NCBI GenBank assembly: GCA_003557765.1
Contig: PWNO01000190.1
Coordinates: 1-60,638 of the forward strand
Source: Bacteroidales bacterium
GTDB lineage: Bacteria; Bacteroidota; Bacteroidia; Bacteroidales; UBA7960
Reading direction: 5' to 3'
Length of the DNA: 60,638 nucleotides
Both the position numbers and the translations under genes were made by a program. This document shows, piece after piece, positions 8,517 to 16,381 of the stretch (position 1 is its first letter; each line of letters starts with the position of its first letter). The notes below the pieces were generated by a model. The model saw only the letters and a program-made list of their open reading frames with translations, did no database searches and was not told the origin of the DNA.

Positions 8517-10067
8517 TCAAAGTTTGATCTCGTCATCCAGTTTATTAAAAAACCGGTATTCGAGAAAGTGGTAGGATGTAGAAGGATATACTTTGATCCA
8601 CTTTTTGTGTTTCAGCAACCATTTAAACCTGATCGACGGAAATCCTGTGGTCAGATAAGCGTGAATAAAGGGATGGACGCGCAGGGTAAGCCTGTTCTCC
8701 ATTTGTTCCCTGATGAGGTACCTGAGATTGCTTTCAATCTCATCCACCAGGATCACGCTGGGTTTGATCTTTCCGGATCCACCGCAAGCGGGACATTTTT
8801 CCAGGGTCTCCACGTTGGTTTCGGTCCGGACCCGTTGCCGGGTGATTTGAACAAGACCGAACTTGCTGGGTGGCAACACATTGTGTTTTGCCCGGTCCTT
8901 TTTCATCTCTTCCTTCATCCTTTCGTACAATTTGCGGCGGTTGCCGGCTTGTACCATATCGATGAAGTCGACCACGATGATGCCGCCCATGTCGCGCAGC
9001 CTCAGCTGTCTTGCAATTTCGGCTGCAGCTTCCAGGTTTACGTCCAGCGCGTTGTCTTCCTGGGTGTTTTCGCTGCTGATACGCTGACCGCTGTTCACAT
9101 CGATGACGTGTAATGCTTCGGTATGCTCGATCACCAGGTAAGCACCGCTTTTAATCGAGACAACCTTGCCAAAGGAACCTTTGATCTGTTTTTCAATACC
9201 AAAATGATCAAAAACCGGCGCTTTCCCCTTGTATAGTTTCAGAATGTCAGTCTTTTCCGGGGCTATGGTTTTGATGTAGTCGCGGAGCTCTTCATAGACC
9301 TGCGAATCATTTACGTGGATATTGTTAAACGATTCGTTCAGCAAGTCCCGCAACATGGCAGATGACCGGTTGAGCTCCCCCATGATCATGCGGGGTGGCT
9401 TGGCAGTGGCGAGCTTTTCCGCAATGCTGTACCACTTGCTGACCAGGTTGTTGAGGTCAGCATCCAGGTCGGCAACCATCTTGCCCTCTGCCACCGTGCG
9501 AATAATTACTCCGAAATTTTTTGGCTTAATGCTCTGCACCAATCGTTTCAGCCGGTTTTTTTCGTCTGTATGCTGGATCTTCTGTGAGACAGAGATCCTG
9601 TCTGAAAAGGGTACAAGCACCAGGTAGCGTCCGGCAAGAGATATTTCACTTGTAATGCGCGGACCTTTGGTTGAAATCGGTTCCTTGGCAATCTGAACCA
9701 GGATGGGCTGGTTGGCATTCAAAACTTCGGTGATCTTTCCTGTCTTTTCAATCTCTTTTTCAAGATGAAACTTTTCCATGGGCAGCACCCTGGTCTTGCC
9801 TGCCATGGCCAGCTTGGTATACTTGTTCAGGCTGTTAACCTGACTTCCCAGGTCCAGATAGTGTAAAAAAGCATCCTTCTCGTATCCCACATCTACAAAG
9901 GCTGCATTTAACCCGGAAATGATCTTCCTGATCTTTCCCAGGTAGATGTCGCCCACGGAGTAGTTGTTGTTCTTTCGCTCCCGGTGAAGCTCGACAAGAC
10001 GCTTCTCCTCCAGCAAAGCCATCACAACCTCCTTGTTGCCGGAATCAATGATCAACTCTTTGTTCAC
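8517..10067 (-). CDS. rng: Ribonuclease E/G family protein
   Basis: RNase G/E endonucleases process 16S rRNA 5' ends and initiate mRNA decay in the cytosol. The 516-residue length is that of RNase G, without the long degradosome scaffold of RNase E. An S1-like segment (SVGDIYLGKIRKIISGLNAAFVDVG) lies near the N-terminus. The catalytic region contains VIDVNSG and GIIVVDFIDM with the metal-binding aspartates, and the zinc-link cysteines occur in CPACGGSG. The start is GTG at 10067; no better ATG lies upstream in frame. The downstream recX overlaps or nearly abuts the end. Confidence 0.93.
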   Translation of the reverse strand: MNKELIIDSGNKEVVMALLEEKRLVELHRERKNNNYSVGDIYLGKIRKIISGLNAAFVDVGYEKDAFLHYLDLGSQVNSLNKYTKLAMAGKTRVLPMEKFHLEKEIEKTGKITEVLNANQPILVQIAKEPISTKGPRITSEISLAGRYLVLVPFSDRISVSQKIQHTDEKNRLKRLVQSIKPKNFGVIIRTVAEGKMVADLDADLNNLVSKWYSIAEKLATAKPPRMIMGELNRSSAMLRDLLNESFNNIHVNDSQVYEELRDYIKTIAPEKTDILKLYKGKAPVFDHFGIEKQIKGSFGKVVSIKSGAYLVIEHTEALHVIDVNSGQRISSENTQEDNALDVNLEAAAEIARQLRLRDMGGIIVVDFIDMVQAGNRRKLYERMKEEMKKDRAKHNVLPPSKFGLVQITRQRVRTETNVETLEKCPACGGSGKIKPSVILVDEIESNLRYLIREQMENRLTLRVHPFIHAYLTTGFPSIRFKWLLKHKKWIKVYPSTSYHFLEYRFFNKLDDEIKL

Positions 10068-10153
10068 AACTGAGATACTTTAAGATTTATGCGCCCATTC
10101 AAGATGGGCAGAGAAGGGAATACATCCGTATGCGCTGACAACATCATAATAAA

Positions 10154-10186
10154 ATTACATAATGCCGGTGTGACATTATGTAATTA
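10154..10186 (-). terminator. Hairpin between small COX24-type gene and rng
   Basis: Perfect 12-bp arms AATTACATAATG (10154-10165) and CATTATGTAATT (10175-10186) enclose a 9-nt loop. On the minus strand a T-rich stretch follows, consistent with a terminator of the short upstream gene, although the stem is AT-rich and weaker than others in the window. Confidence 0.5.
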
Positions 10187-10228
10187 TATATAAGCATATG
10201 ATGAGCCAAACACATGGAAGTCAGCACA

Positions 10229-10318
10229 TTATTTCTTTTTGTGCCTGTTCTTGCGCAATCGCTTCTTGCGCTTGTGCGTTGCCATCTTGTGTCTTTTACG
10301 TTTTTTTCCGCTTGGCAT
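10229..10318 (-). CDS. Small basic AURKAIP1/COX24-domain protein (29 aa)
   Basis: The ATG at 10318 is preceded by AGGAGAAAT, an unusually good Shine-Dalgarno site. The 29-residue product begins MPSGKKRKRHKMATHKRKK and contains almost only Lys, Arg and His after residue 4. This matches the AURKAIP1/COX24 C-terminal domain (PF08213) of short bacterial proteins. In mitochondria the related protein mS38/Cox24 is a small-subunit ribosomal protein, so a ribosome-associated role is plausible here (inference). The gene lies between the HU gene and rng. Confidence 0.8.
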   Translation of the reverse strand: MPSGKKRKRHKMATHKRKKRLRKNRHKKK

Positions 10319-10376
10319 ATGATTTCTCCTATGTTTTACTTGTTGATTTGAAGTCGGTTATGTGATATCATACAGG

Positions 10377-10664
10377 CTAGGGTTTAACTGATGCCTTGAC
10401 TTCATTTACAAATTCCTTGGCTGGCTTAAAAGCCGGAATGCAATGTGCAGGAATGATGATGGTTGTGTTCTTGGAGATGTTTCTGCCGGTTTTTTCTGCC
10501 CGCTCTTTGATGATAAAGCTGCCAAAACCCCTGAGGTAAACATTATCTCCTTTAACAAGTGCATTCTTTACGGTTCCCATAAAAGCTTCTACGGTTGCTT
10601 GTACAGTTACCTTTTCGATGCCAGTCTTGTTGGCAATTTCGTTAACGATTTCAGCTTTCGTCAT
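10377..10664 (-). CDS. hup: HU/IHF family DNA-binding protein
   Basis: This is a 95-residue nucleoid protein that bends DNA as a dimer. It opens with MTKAEIVNEIANKTGIEKVT and continues with the DNA-arm region GDNVYLRGFGSFIIKERAEKTGRN, the family signature. The arm carries IIIPAHCIPAFKPAKEF; the usual GRNP-type proline segment reads GRNISKNTTIIIPAHCIP, a variant common in Bacteroidetes HU proteins. Divergent from mutY, with a TAnnTTTG-like box on its own strand at 10725-10732. Confidence 0.95.
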   Translation of the reverse strand: MTKAEIVNEIANKTGIEKVTVQATVEAFMGTVKNALVKGDNVYLRGFGSFIIKERAEKTGRNISKNTTIIIPAHCIPAFKPAKEFVNEVKASVKP

Positions 10665-10724
10665 AATTCTTTACTTTTTTGGTTATAAGGGATTTATGTT
10701 GTCTTTTCTTGTCAATTAAGGTTG

Positions 10725-10732
10725 CAAAGATA
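10725..10732 (-). promoter_or_regulatory. Candidate -7 box of hup
   Basis: Minus-strand TATCTTTG matches TAnnTTTG and lies 61 bp upstream of the HU start codon. A TTTG lies upstream but with a 24-bp spacer, longer than usual. Confidence 0.4.
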
Positions 10733-10827
10733 AGGTTTTTAATGATTATTGAAAAACAAATTAAATATTTTTCCTTCAACGGTTTACGCTCTTTTGCTTT
10801 CTTTGCATAAGAATAAGCCCCGTCAGA

Positions 10828-11895
10828 ATGGATTTTGCAGAAACCTTGCTGAGTTGGTACAGAGCACATGGCCGTGACTTGCCCTGGCGTGCCGGCAAGG
10901 ATCCTTACGCCATCTGGATATCTGAAGTGATTCTGCAGCAAACACGTATAGACCAGGGATTACCCTATTATTTTCGTTTTATGGATGCGTTCCCGGATGT
11001 ATATTCCCTTGCAGCCGCTAATGAGGAGAAGGTTTTGCGTTTATGGCAAGGGCTGGGCTACTATTCCCGGGCAAGAAACCTTCATGCAGCTGCAAAGCAG
11101 GTCACTGGTTCGTACGGTGGCAAGCTCCCTGCTACAAGCCGGGAGCTATTGAGAATTAAAGGAATAGGCCCGTATACTGCGGCAGCCATTGCATCCATTG
11201 CCTTTAACGAGGTGGTGCCGGCAGTGGATGGCAATGTGATGCGGGTGCTGGCCCGGTTCTTTTCCATTCAGGAAAAAAAGGATACGGCCAAAGGCAGAAA
11301 GCTGTTTGAAAACACTGCCCGGGAGTTAATCCCGTCCTGTTGTCCAGGCGATTTCAACCAGGCCATGATGGATTTTGGCGCCATGACATGCAAGCCCAAA
11401 AACCCGTTCTGTCCTGAATGCGTATTCAACAGGCACTGTCTTGCCTTGCAGTCCGGCATGGTCGACCAGCTGCCACGTAAAAACAGCCGCAAAAAACCTC
11501 GTCTGCGTTACTTCCATTATTTTTTCATCCGGCCGTGTGACCGGCCACACGGCAGTTTTTTTATCAGACAACGAAAGCAAAAAGACATCTGGCTTTACAT
11601 GTACGAGTTTCCACTGCTTGAGGCTGAACGGCAGCTTGCAGCACCAGAGCTGCTGGCAGAAGTTGGTTTTGCTGACCTGCTACCAGGCATTGATGCCGGA
11701 TCAGTCAACCCCAAGCCTGTTACATTGCAGCATCAGTTGACCCATCAAAGCATTTATGCTTCTTTCTATTTTGTACATGTAGAAAAAAGGGTTGCAGCAG
11801 AGCTAAAACGCCTGTATTCCTGCGTTGCGCCTGCAGATTTTGAACAAATGGCAAAACCCATGCTGATCGACAAATTTCTAAGGGGATACGTTTAA
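10828..11895 (+). CDS. mutY: A/G-specific adenine glycosylase
   Basis: MutY removes adenine mispaired with 8-oxoguanine. In the 355-residue chain E33 (SEVILQQT) and D134 (VDGNVMRV) match the catalytic Glu and Asp. The helix-hairpin-helix is LLRIKGIGPYTAAA (about 108-120). The [4Fe-4S] ligands are C188, C195, C198 and C204 with canonical C-X6-C-X2-C-X5-C spacing. The C-terminal third (about 230-355) corresponds to the NUDIX-like domain that reads 8-oxoguanine. The gene stands alone, divergent from hup. Confidence 0.95.
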   Translation: MDFAETLLSWYRAHGRDLPWRAGKDPYAIWISEVILQQTRIDQGLPYYFRFMDAFPDVYSLAAANEEKVLRLWQGLGYYSRARNLHAAAKQVTGSYGGKLPATSRELLRIKGIGPYTAAAIASIAFNEVVPAVDGNVMRVLARFFSIQEKKDTAKGRKLFENTARELIPSCCPGDFNQAMMDFGAMTCKPKNPFCPECVFNRHCLALQSGMVDQLPRKNSRKKPRLRYFHYFFIRPCDRPHGSFFIRQRKQKDIWLYMYEFPLLEAERQLAAPELLAEVGFADLLPGIDAGSVNPKPVTLQHQLTHQSIYASFYFVHVEKRVAAELKRLYSCVAPADFEQMAKPMLIDKFLRGYV

Positions 11896-11926
11896 CACGA
11901 TAAAAACGCCAATTCAAAATAAAAAC

Positions 11927-11956
11927 TTGCATTTAAACAAAAAATAAGCTAATTTA
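11927..11956 (+). promoter_or_regulatory. Candidate ssb promoter
   Basis: A TTG (11927-11929) is followed after 20 bp by TAATTTAG (11950-11957). This is close to the Bacteroidetes pattern TTTG-(19-21)-TAnnTTTG with one mismatch in each box. It lies about 40 bp upstream of the ssb start codon. Confidence 0.35.
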
Positions 11957-11994
11957 GCGAATGATTTGATTTATAAACACAAAAAAACAAGATT

Positions 11995-12420
11995 ATGGCA
12001 GGAGTAAACAAAGTGATTCTGGTGGGAAATCTGGGTGCGGATCCGGAGATCATGACCCTCGAAAGTGGCGTCAAGATGGCCCGCATAAGTGTGGCTACCA
12101 ATGAAGTGTATCGCGACAAAGATGGTGAGCGTCAGGAAAAAACGGAATGGCACCGTGTGGTACTGTGGCGAAACAAGGCTGAACTGGCAGAAAAATACCT
12201 GAGCAAGGGGCGCCAGGTTTATGTGGAAGGGCGTCTTCGGACCCGTCAATACCAGGACAAGGATGGGAACCAGCGTTATACTACAGAAATTCTTGGCGAT
12301 GTGATTAACTTTCTTGGCGGCAGAGAGGGTGGCGAACAACAAACGCAACATCATAGCCCGCCCCCTGCAGATTCTCCATCTCCCGAAACCCCACCCGAAG
12401 AAGACGATCTCCCATTCTGA
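11995..12420 (+). CDS. ssb: Single-stranded DNA-binding protein
   Basis: SSB coats single-stranded DNA during replication and repair. The 141-residue protein starts [18 protein letters not shown] and has the OB-fold up to about residue 105 ([31 protein letters not shown]). A Pro/Ser/Glu linker leads to the acidic tip EEDDLPF, through which SSB recruits partner proteins. Length is slightly short (E. coli 178) because the linker is short. Confidence 0.96.
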   Translation: MAGVNKVILVGNLGADPEIMTLESGVKMARISVATNEVYRDKDGERQEKTEWHRVVLWRNKAELAEKYLSKGRQVYVEGRLRTRQYQDKDGNQRYTTEILGDVINFLGGREGGEQQTQHHSPPPADSPSPETPPEEDDLPF

Positions 12421-12442
12421 TCCCCTGAACTGATATCTGCCT

Positions 12443-12476
12443 GCGTGCCGAACCACTGGCATGTGATTCGGCACGC
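12443..12476. terminator. Hairpin between convergent ssb and lpxK
   Basis: Ten-base arms GCGTGCCGAA (12443-12452) and TTCGGCACGC (12467-12476) surround a 14-nt loop in the gap between two convergent genes. No T run follows on either strand, so intrinsic termination is uncertain. Confidence 0.4.
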
Positions 12477-12530
12477 GCGTGTTCAGACCCCTGCAATTCT
12501 GATCATGCTGTGTTGTGTAAAGTTGTCAGC

Positions 12531-13595
12531 TTATACATGATCCGGATAACGTGCAAGGAAACGGAAAATCAAGCGGTCAATCTTTTTTTTGTCCTGGTCC
12601 TGGAAAGAGACTTTGACAGGGAGATAATATATGGGCATGCCCTTGAGGGATTCAGACAACATGGGGTCATCAAGCCGCATGGCATCTTTTTCGGTAGTGA
12701 CCACGACCTTGTCATTGCCAATGGTCTTGTGGTAATGCGCTTGCAGTTTCCTGAGATTGGCAGGGGTAAACTGATGATGGTCCCGGTATTTGTGAACAAA
12801 CAAATTCTTGCAACGCGTTTTCAGATGTTCCTCAAGGGCTTCCGTACGTGCAATGCCCGTGAGAAGAAAGATGTTGTTGGGTTTGCCCCGAGGAGGTGGA
12901 GGTACGTCCGGCATCAATGGCACCCATGGCTGATAAGTCAGCTTGGAAAAGAACACTTTTTTTGAGTGGTATGGTTTTATTCTTTCCAGGAAGTAGCGCC
13001 GGTCAAGCGGGGAAAAAACTTTCGGTGTCTTGGTTACGATAACCGCATCAGCCCTTTTTGCTCTGAACTTTGCCTCCCGGAGGTTACCCACGGGCAACAA
13101 AAAGTTATCGAAAAATGGGTTGTAATAACCGGTAAGCAACAGATTAAGTCCGGCTTTTACATACCTGTGCTGAAAAGCGTCGTCAAGAATTACCAGGTTA
13201 ACCTCAGGGTGATTCCTGAGTAGTTGACGAATGCCACGCCGTCGATTTTCATCAACCGCCACCCGCACATCGGGAAACTTCCGGCTCATCTGCAAGGGCT
13301 CATCACCCACCTCTTTGGCCGTGGAGTCAACTTGTGCCAAACGGTACCCTTTTGTTTTTCTTTTGTAACCACGGCTCAGCACAGCTACAGTATAACGGTC
13401 TTTCATCAAGCGGACCAGGTATTCTGTGTGGGGTGTTTTGCCTGCCCCGCCGGCACTCAGGTTGCCAACGCTGATCACCGGTATGTCAAACGACTCGGAA
13501 GGCAATATCCCCAAGTCAAAAAGCAGGTTGCGCAACCACACCCCAATACCATAAAGGAGAGCGAAAGGCAGTAACAATAACCGGAGCCAATTCAT
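12531..13595 (-). CDS. lpxK: Tetraacyldisaccharide 4'-kinase (lipid A biosynthesis)
   Basis: LpxK phosphorylates the 4' position of the lipid A disaccharide at the inner face of the cytoplasmic membrane. The 354-residue protein has an N-terminal membrane-associated helix (LLLLPFALLYGIGVWLRNLLF), then a Walker A-type motif SVGNLSAGGAGKTP (about 42-55). The family segment VAVLSRGYKRKTKGY and the VILDDAFQHR motif follow. Its presence shows the organism makes lipopolysaccharide. Converges with ssb. Confidence 0.94.
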   Translation of the reverse strand: MNWLRLLLLPFALLYGIGVWLRNLLFDLGILPSESFDIPVISVGNLSAGGAGKTPHTEYLVRLMKDRYTVAVLSRGYKRKTKGYRLAQVDSTAKEVGDEPLQMSRKFPDVRVAVDENRRRGIRQLLRNHPEVNLVILDDAFQHRYVKAGLNLLLTGYYNPFFDNFLLPVGNLREAKFRAKRADAVIVTKTPKVFSPLDRRYFLERIKPYHSKKVFFSKLTYQPWVPLMPDVPPPPRGKPNNIFLLTGIARTEALEEHLKTRCKNLFVHKYRDHHQFTPANLRKLQAHYHKTIGNDKVVVTTEKDAMRLDDPMLSESLKGMPIYYLPVKVSFQDQDKKKIDRLIFRFLARYPDHV

Positions 13596-13920
13596 GCGTC
13601 AAAGTTAAATATTTATTTTTATCTGATAATGGATTTTTGCGACAAAACAATCAACCTGCATTATTCTTGCTTTTCTTTGCAGCATGGAGGTTATGAATGA
13701 TGCACGTAAGTTGTTCTATCCTGATAAAAAAACGTAATTTTGAAAATGCAGATTGAGCACCAGGGCTGCAGAAATCATTGTGGCAGTGGTCAACACGTGA
13801 CAGGCGTGAACGGCCGTATATGGGGTTCAGCGTCTGGTGCAAACAACATTTGGGCTGTGTGCCTGAATGTGTCCTTATGAAACTTTCATACCAAAGAATT
13901 GATTTTCAGGAGGATGATTG

Positions 13921-13983
13921 TCACCCATGGGGTTTTACCTCTGCGAGCCTCAGCGAGACCATCAGCGGTTCTCTGCGAGAAAC
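13921..13983 (+). repeat. S repeat, copy 1
   Basis: The unit starts TCACCCATG and has the core CTCTGCGAGCCTCAGCGA followed by CATCAGCG and TCTGCGAGAAA. It matches the copy at 50366-50425 (inverted) over nearly its full length and a weaker copy at 51918-51963. Confidence 0.7.
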
Positions 13984-14033
13984 CAAAATCACAAAGCGCT
14001 GATTAACTGTGTTTTGAAAGAAGATAAACAGAA

Positions 14034-14091
14034 GAACCGAGCCATGCCAACCAATACTGACACACACGCCGATGATTATTGCATGACGAGC
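14034..14091 (-). repeat. R repeat, copy 2
   Basis: On the minus strand the unit reads GCTCGTCATGCAATAATCAT, then CGGCGTGTGTGTCA, then TTGGCATGGCTCGGTTC. It is nearly identical to the copy at 45368-45428. It lies 63 bp upstream of the NIF3-type gene and 50 bp from the S repeat. Confidence 0.75.
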
Positions 14092-14154
14092 TTGGCTTCG
14101 CCGAGCTCGCAAAGTGCTCGGTTCATCTGACCGAAACATAAAAATGATCCACAC

Positions 14155-15249
14155 ATGAACCTAAAACAGATTGTTGATGTCATTAACCAGGCAGCGCCTT
14201 TCAATTGGCAGGAAATTTATGATAACTCAGGCATCCAGATCGGTGAACCTGAACGGGACGTTCACCGGGCACTGCTGGCTGTGGAGCTGACTCCCGATGT
14301 CCTCAAAGAGGCGGTGGAAAAATCGTGTGATCTGGTAATCACACACCATCCGTTGATTTTTGAAGGGCTGAAAAGCCTCACTGGTGGCACACCGACCGAA
14401 CAAATGGTGATGGATGCCATAAGACAACAGGTTGCCGTAGTGTCGGTGCATACCAATCTCGACAACAGCTTCCAAGGGGTCAATAGTCGGCTGGCAGAAA
14501 AGCTGGGACTGGAAAAACTGCAGCTGTTAAAGCCTTCGTCCGGAATGCTTAAAAAGCTGGTTACCTTTTGTCCCATAGATCATGCAGATAAGGTACGTGC
14601 CGCGCTCTTTGAAGCAGGTGCCGGTCATATCGGCGATTATGATTGCTGTTCATTTAATCTCGAAGGCCGGGGCTCTTTCCGTGCTGGCGAAGGCGCCAAT
14701 CCCTTTGTGGGAAATATCAGTGAGCTGCATTACGAGAAAGAGGAACGCATCGAAACGATTTTTCCTGTTCACCTTCAACAAGAGATTCTCCGTGCAATGA
14801 AAGATGCACATCCTTACGAAGAGGTAGCCTATGACGTGTATGTGCTTGATAATATCTACGACCGGTCGGGTTCCGGGATGATCGGTGAATATGAAACGCC
14901 CCTTTCTCCTGATGACTTTCTTAAAAGGATTAAAGCCCAGCTGGGCACACCTGTCCTGCGCCATACCGAACCACCACAGGCCCTGGTCAAGAAAGTGGCC
15001 CTGTGCGGAGGATCCGGTGCTTTTTTGATCAGAGATGCCTTGAAAGCTGGCGCCCAGGCCTTTGTTACCGCCGACGTCAAGTATCATCAGTTTTTGGATG
15101 TGGCCGGTAAGCTTCTTCTTGTGGACGCCGGACATTATGAAACTGAGCAACATACAAAGGAGCTGATACATGATATCATTCGGAAAAAAATGATTAACTT
15201 TGCCGTCCTGATTTCCGAGGTGAACACCAACCCTGTCAGATACTGCTGA
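14155..15249 (+). CDS. NIF3/YqfO-type dinuclear metal-center protein
   Basis: The 364-residue protein belongs to the NIF3 (DUF34) family, hexameric proteins with a two-metal site; some are annotated GTP cyclohydrolase 1 type 2, and the reaction remains unsettled. Visible metal-site motifs are THHPLIFEG, VSVHTNLDN and, near the C-terminus, TADVKYHQF and DAGHYETE. The central part (about 125-230) is the PII/CutA-like insertion found in the longer YqfO form. It is followed by the coiled-coil zinc-ribbon gene 143 bp downstream, a pairing common in bacteria. Confidence 0.92.
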   Translation: MNLKQIVDVINQAAPFNWQEIYDNSGIQIGEPERDVHRALLAVELTPDVLKEAVEKSCDLVITHHPLIFEGLKSLTGGTPTEQMVMDAIRQQVAVVSVHTNLDNSFQGVNSRLAEKLGLEKLQLLKPSSGMLKKLVTFCPIDHADKVRAALFEAGAGHIGDYDCCSFNLEGRGSFRAGEGANPFVGNISELHYEKEERIETIFPVHLQQEILRAMKDAHPYEEVAYDVYVLDNIYDRSGSGMIGEYETPLSPDDFLKRIKAQLGTPVLRHTEPPQALVKKVALCGGSGAFLIRDALKAGAQAFVTADVKYHQFLDVAGKLLLVDAGHYETEQHTKELIHDIIRKKMINFAVLISEVNTNPVRYC

Positions 15250-15392
15250 TCACATATGCAGATGTGGCCTGGCGGGCTCCCCGGAAGGGCAATGAAATGC
15301 CGGTGCCTGCTTGCAGCACAGGGCAAACCCCTGCAGTCTGATAATAAACAGACAGAAAGGTTAAGCTAATCACTGAAAATCACATACAATTT

Positions 15393-16262
15393 ATGGCCAA
15401 GAAAAAACAAACTGCCAAGAAAGCAAAGGAAGCAGAAAAGATGATCAATCCCAGCACAGGAACGGAAGGGTCTCCGGTTCAGGTGCCTGAAACTGCCAAC
15501 GAAGACAGCATTGAAAAGACTGTAAAAAACAAGCTGACCTCATTATATACCCTGCAGACCATAGACTTTAAGATTGACAGGTTACGCAGTGTGCGTGGTG
15601 AACTTCCCCTGGAAGTTCAGGATCTTGAGGACGTGATTGCCGGATTGGAAACGCGACTGGAAAAGTTTAACAACGAGGTCAGGGAATTGGAAACGGAAAT
15701 CTCCAATAAAAAAATTGCGGCACAGGAAAGCCTGGAACTCATCAAAAAATATGAAGCCCAGCAAATGAACGTGCGCAATAACCGGGAATATGATTCTTTG
15801 TCAAAAGAAATCGAATACCAAACGCTTGAAGCACAGCTCGCTGAAAAGAAGATGAAAGAATTTGCCGTGGAAGTGGAATCAAAGCAGGAGCTGGTGAAGG
15901 AGGTGGAGGCTGAGCTCGAAGAACGCAATAAAGACCTGGAAGCAAAGAAAGCCGAACTCAATGACATTGTTGCCGAAACGGAGAAAGATGAAGCATTGCT
16001 TGAAAAAAAAGCTGAAGAGCAGCGTAATATAATTGAAGATCGTCTGTTAAGTGCCTATCAGCGGATACGTGACAATGCGCGCAATGGCTTGGCGGTGGTG
16101 CCGGTTGAACGGGATGCTTGTGGCGGATGCTTTAACAAAATCCCTCCGCAGCGACACCTCGATATCCGTCTGCATAAGAAAATCATCGTATGCGAATATT
16201 GTGGGCGAATACTTGTTGATGATGTGGTCATGAAGCACGTAAAAGAACATATTGAAGCATAG
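15393..16262 (+). CDS. Coiled-coil protein with C-terminal zinc ribbon (C4-type)
   Basis: The 289-residue protein has a Lys-rich N-terminus, a long heptad-rich coiled coil (about residues 50-235, almost all Glu/Lys/Leu) and a zinc ribbon. The zinc ribbon reads CGGCFNKIPPQ, then CEYCGRIL, giving CxxC pairs. This is the PF02591 family (chlamydial CT398-like), thought to bind nucleic acid or assembly factors; the exact role is unknown. It follows the NIF3-type gene and is ended by a perfect palindrome terminator. Confidence 0.88.
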   Translation: MAKKKQTAKKAKEAEKMINPSTGTEGSPVQVPETANEDSIEKTVKNKLTSLYTLQTIDFKIDRLRSVRGELPLEVQDLEDVIAGLETRLEKFNNEVRELETEISNKKIAAQESLELIKKYEAQQMNVRNNREYDSLSKEIEYQTLEAQLAEKKMKEFAVEVESKQELVKEVEAELEERNKDLEAKKAELNDIVAETEKDEALLEKKAEEQRNIIEDRLLSAYQRIRDNARNGLAVVPVERDACGGCFNKIPPQRHLDIRLHKKIIVCEYCGRILVDDVVMKHVKEHIEA

Positions 16263-16302
16263 CACGATGGTGTTTTTGAGCAGACTTTGAGCAGACACAA
16301 TA

Positions 16303-16344
16303 AAAATGGCCGGGATCTTTTCGCGAAAAGATCCCGGCCATTTT
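16303..16344. terminator. 42-bp perfect palindrome, bidirectional terminator
   Basis: Bases 16303-16323 and 16324-16344 are exact complements, beginning AAAATGGCCGGGATC and ending with its mirror. It lies between the convergent zinc-ribbon gene and the outer-membrane gene, with T residues at each outgoing end, so it can stop transcription from both sides. Confidence 0.85.
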
Positions 16345-16381
16345 GGTTTTGGCTGTTAGTCAACAGCGTTTCATGAACAAT

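Larger units (their letters stand above)
13596..14154. other. Intergenic region carrying the S-R composite repeat
   Basis: No convincing gene is seen in these 559 bp; the short open frames have no recognisable product. The right half contains an S repeat (13921-13983) and an R repeat in opposite orientation (14034-14091). A further GAGCTC-rich segment (14088-14130) ends in GCTCGGTTCAT, the same sequence as the R repeat end. Confidence 0.6.
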
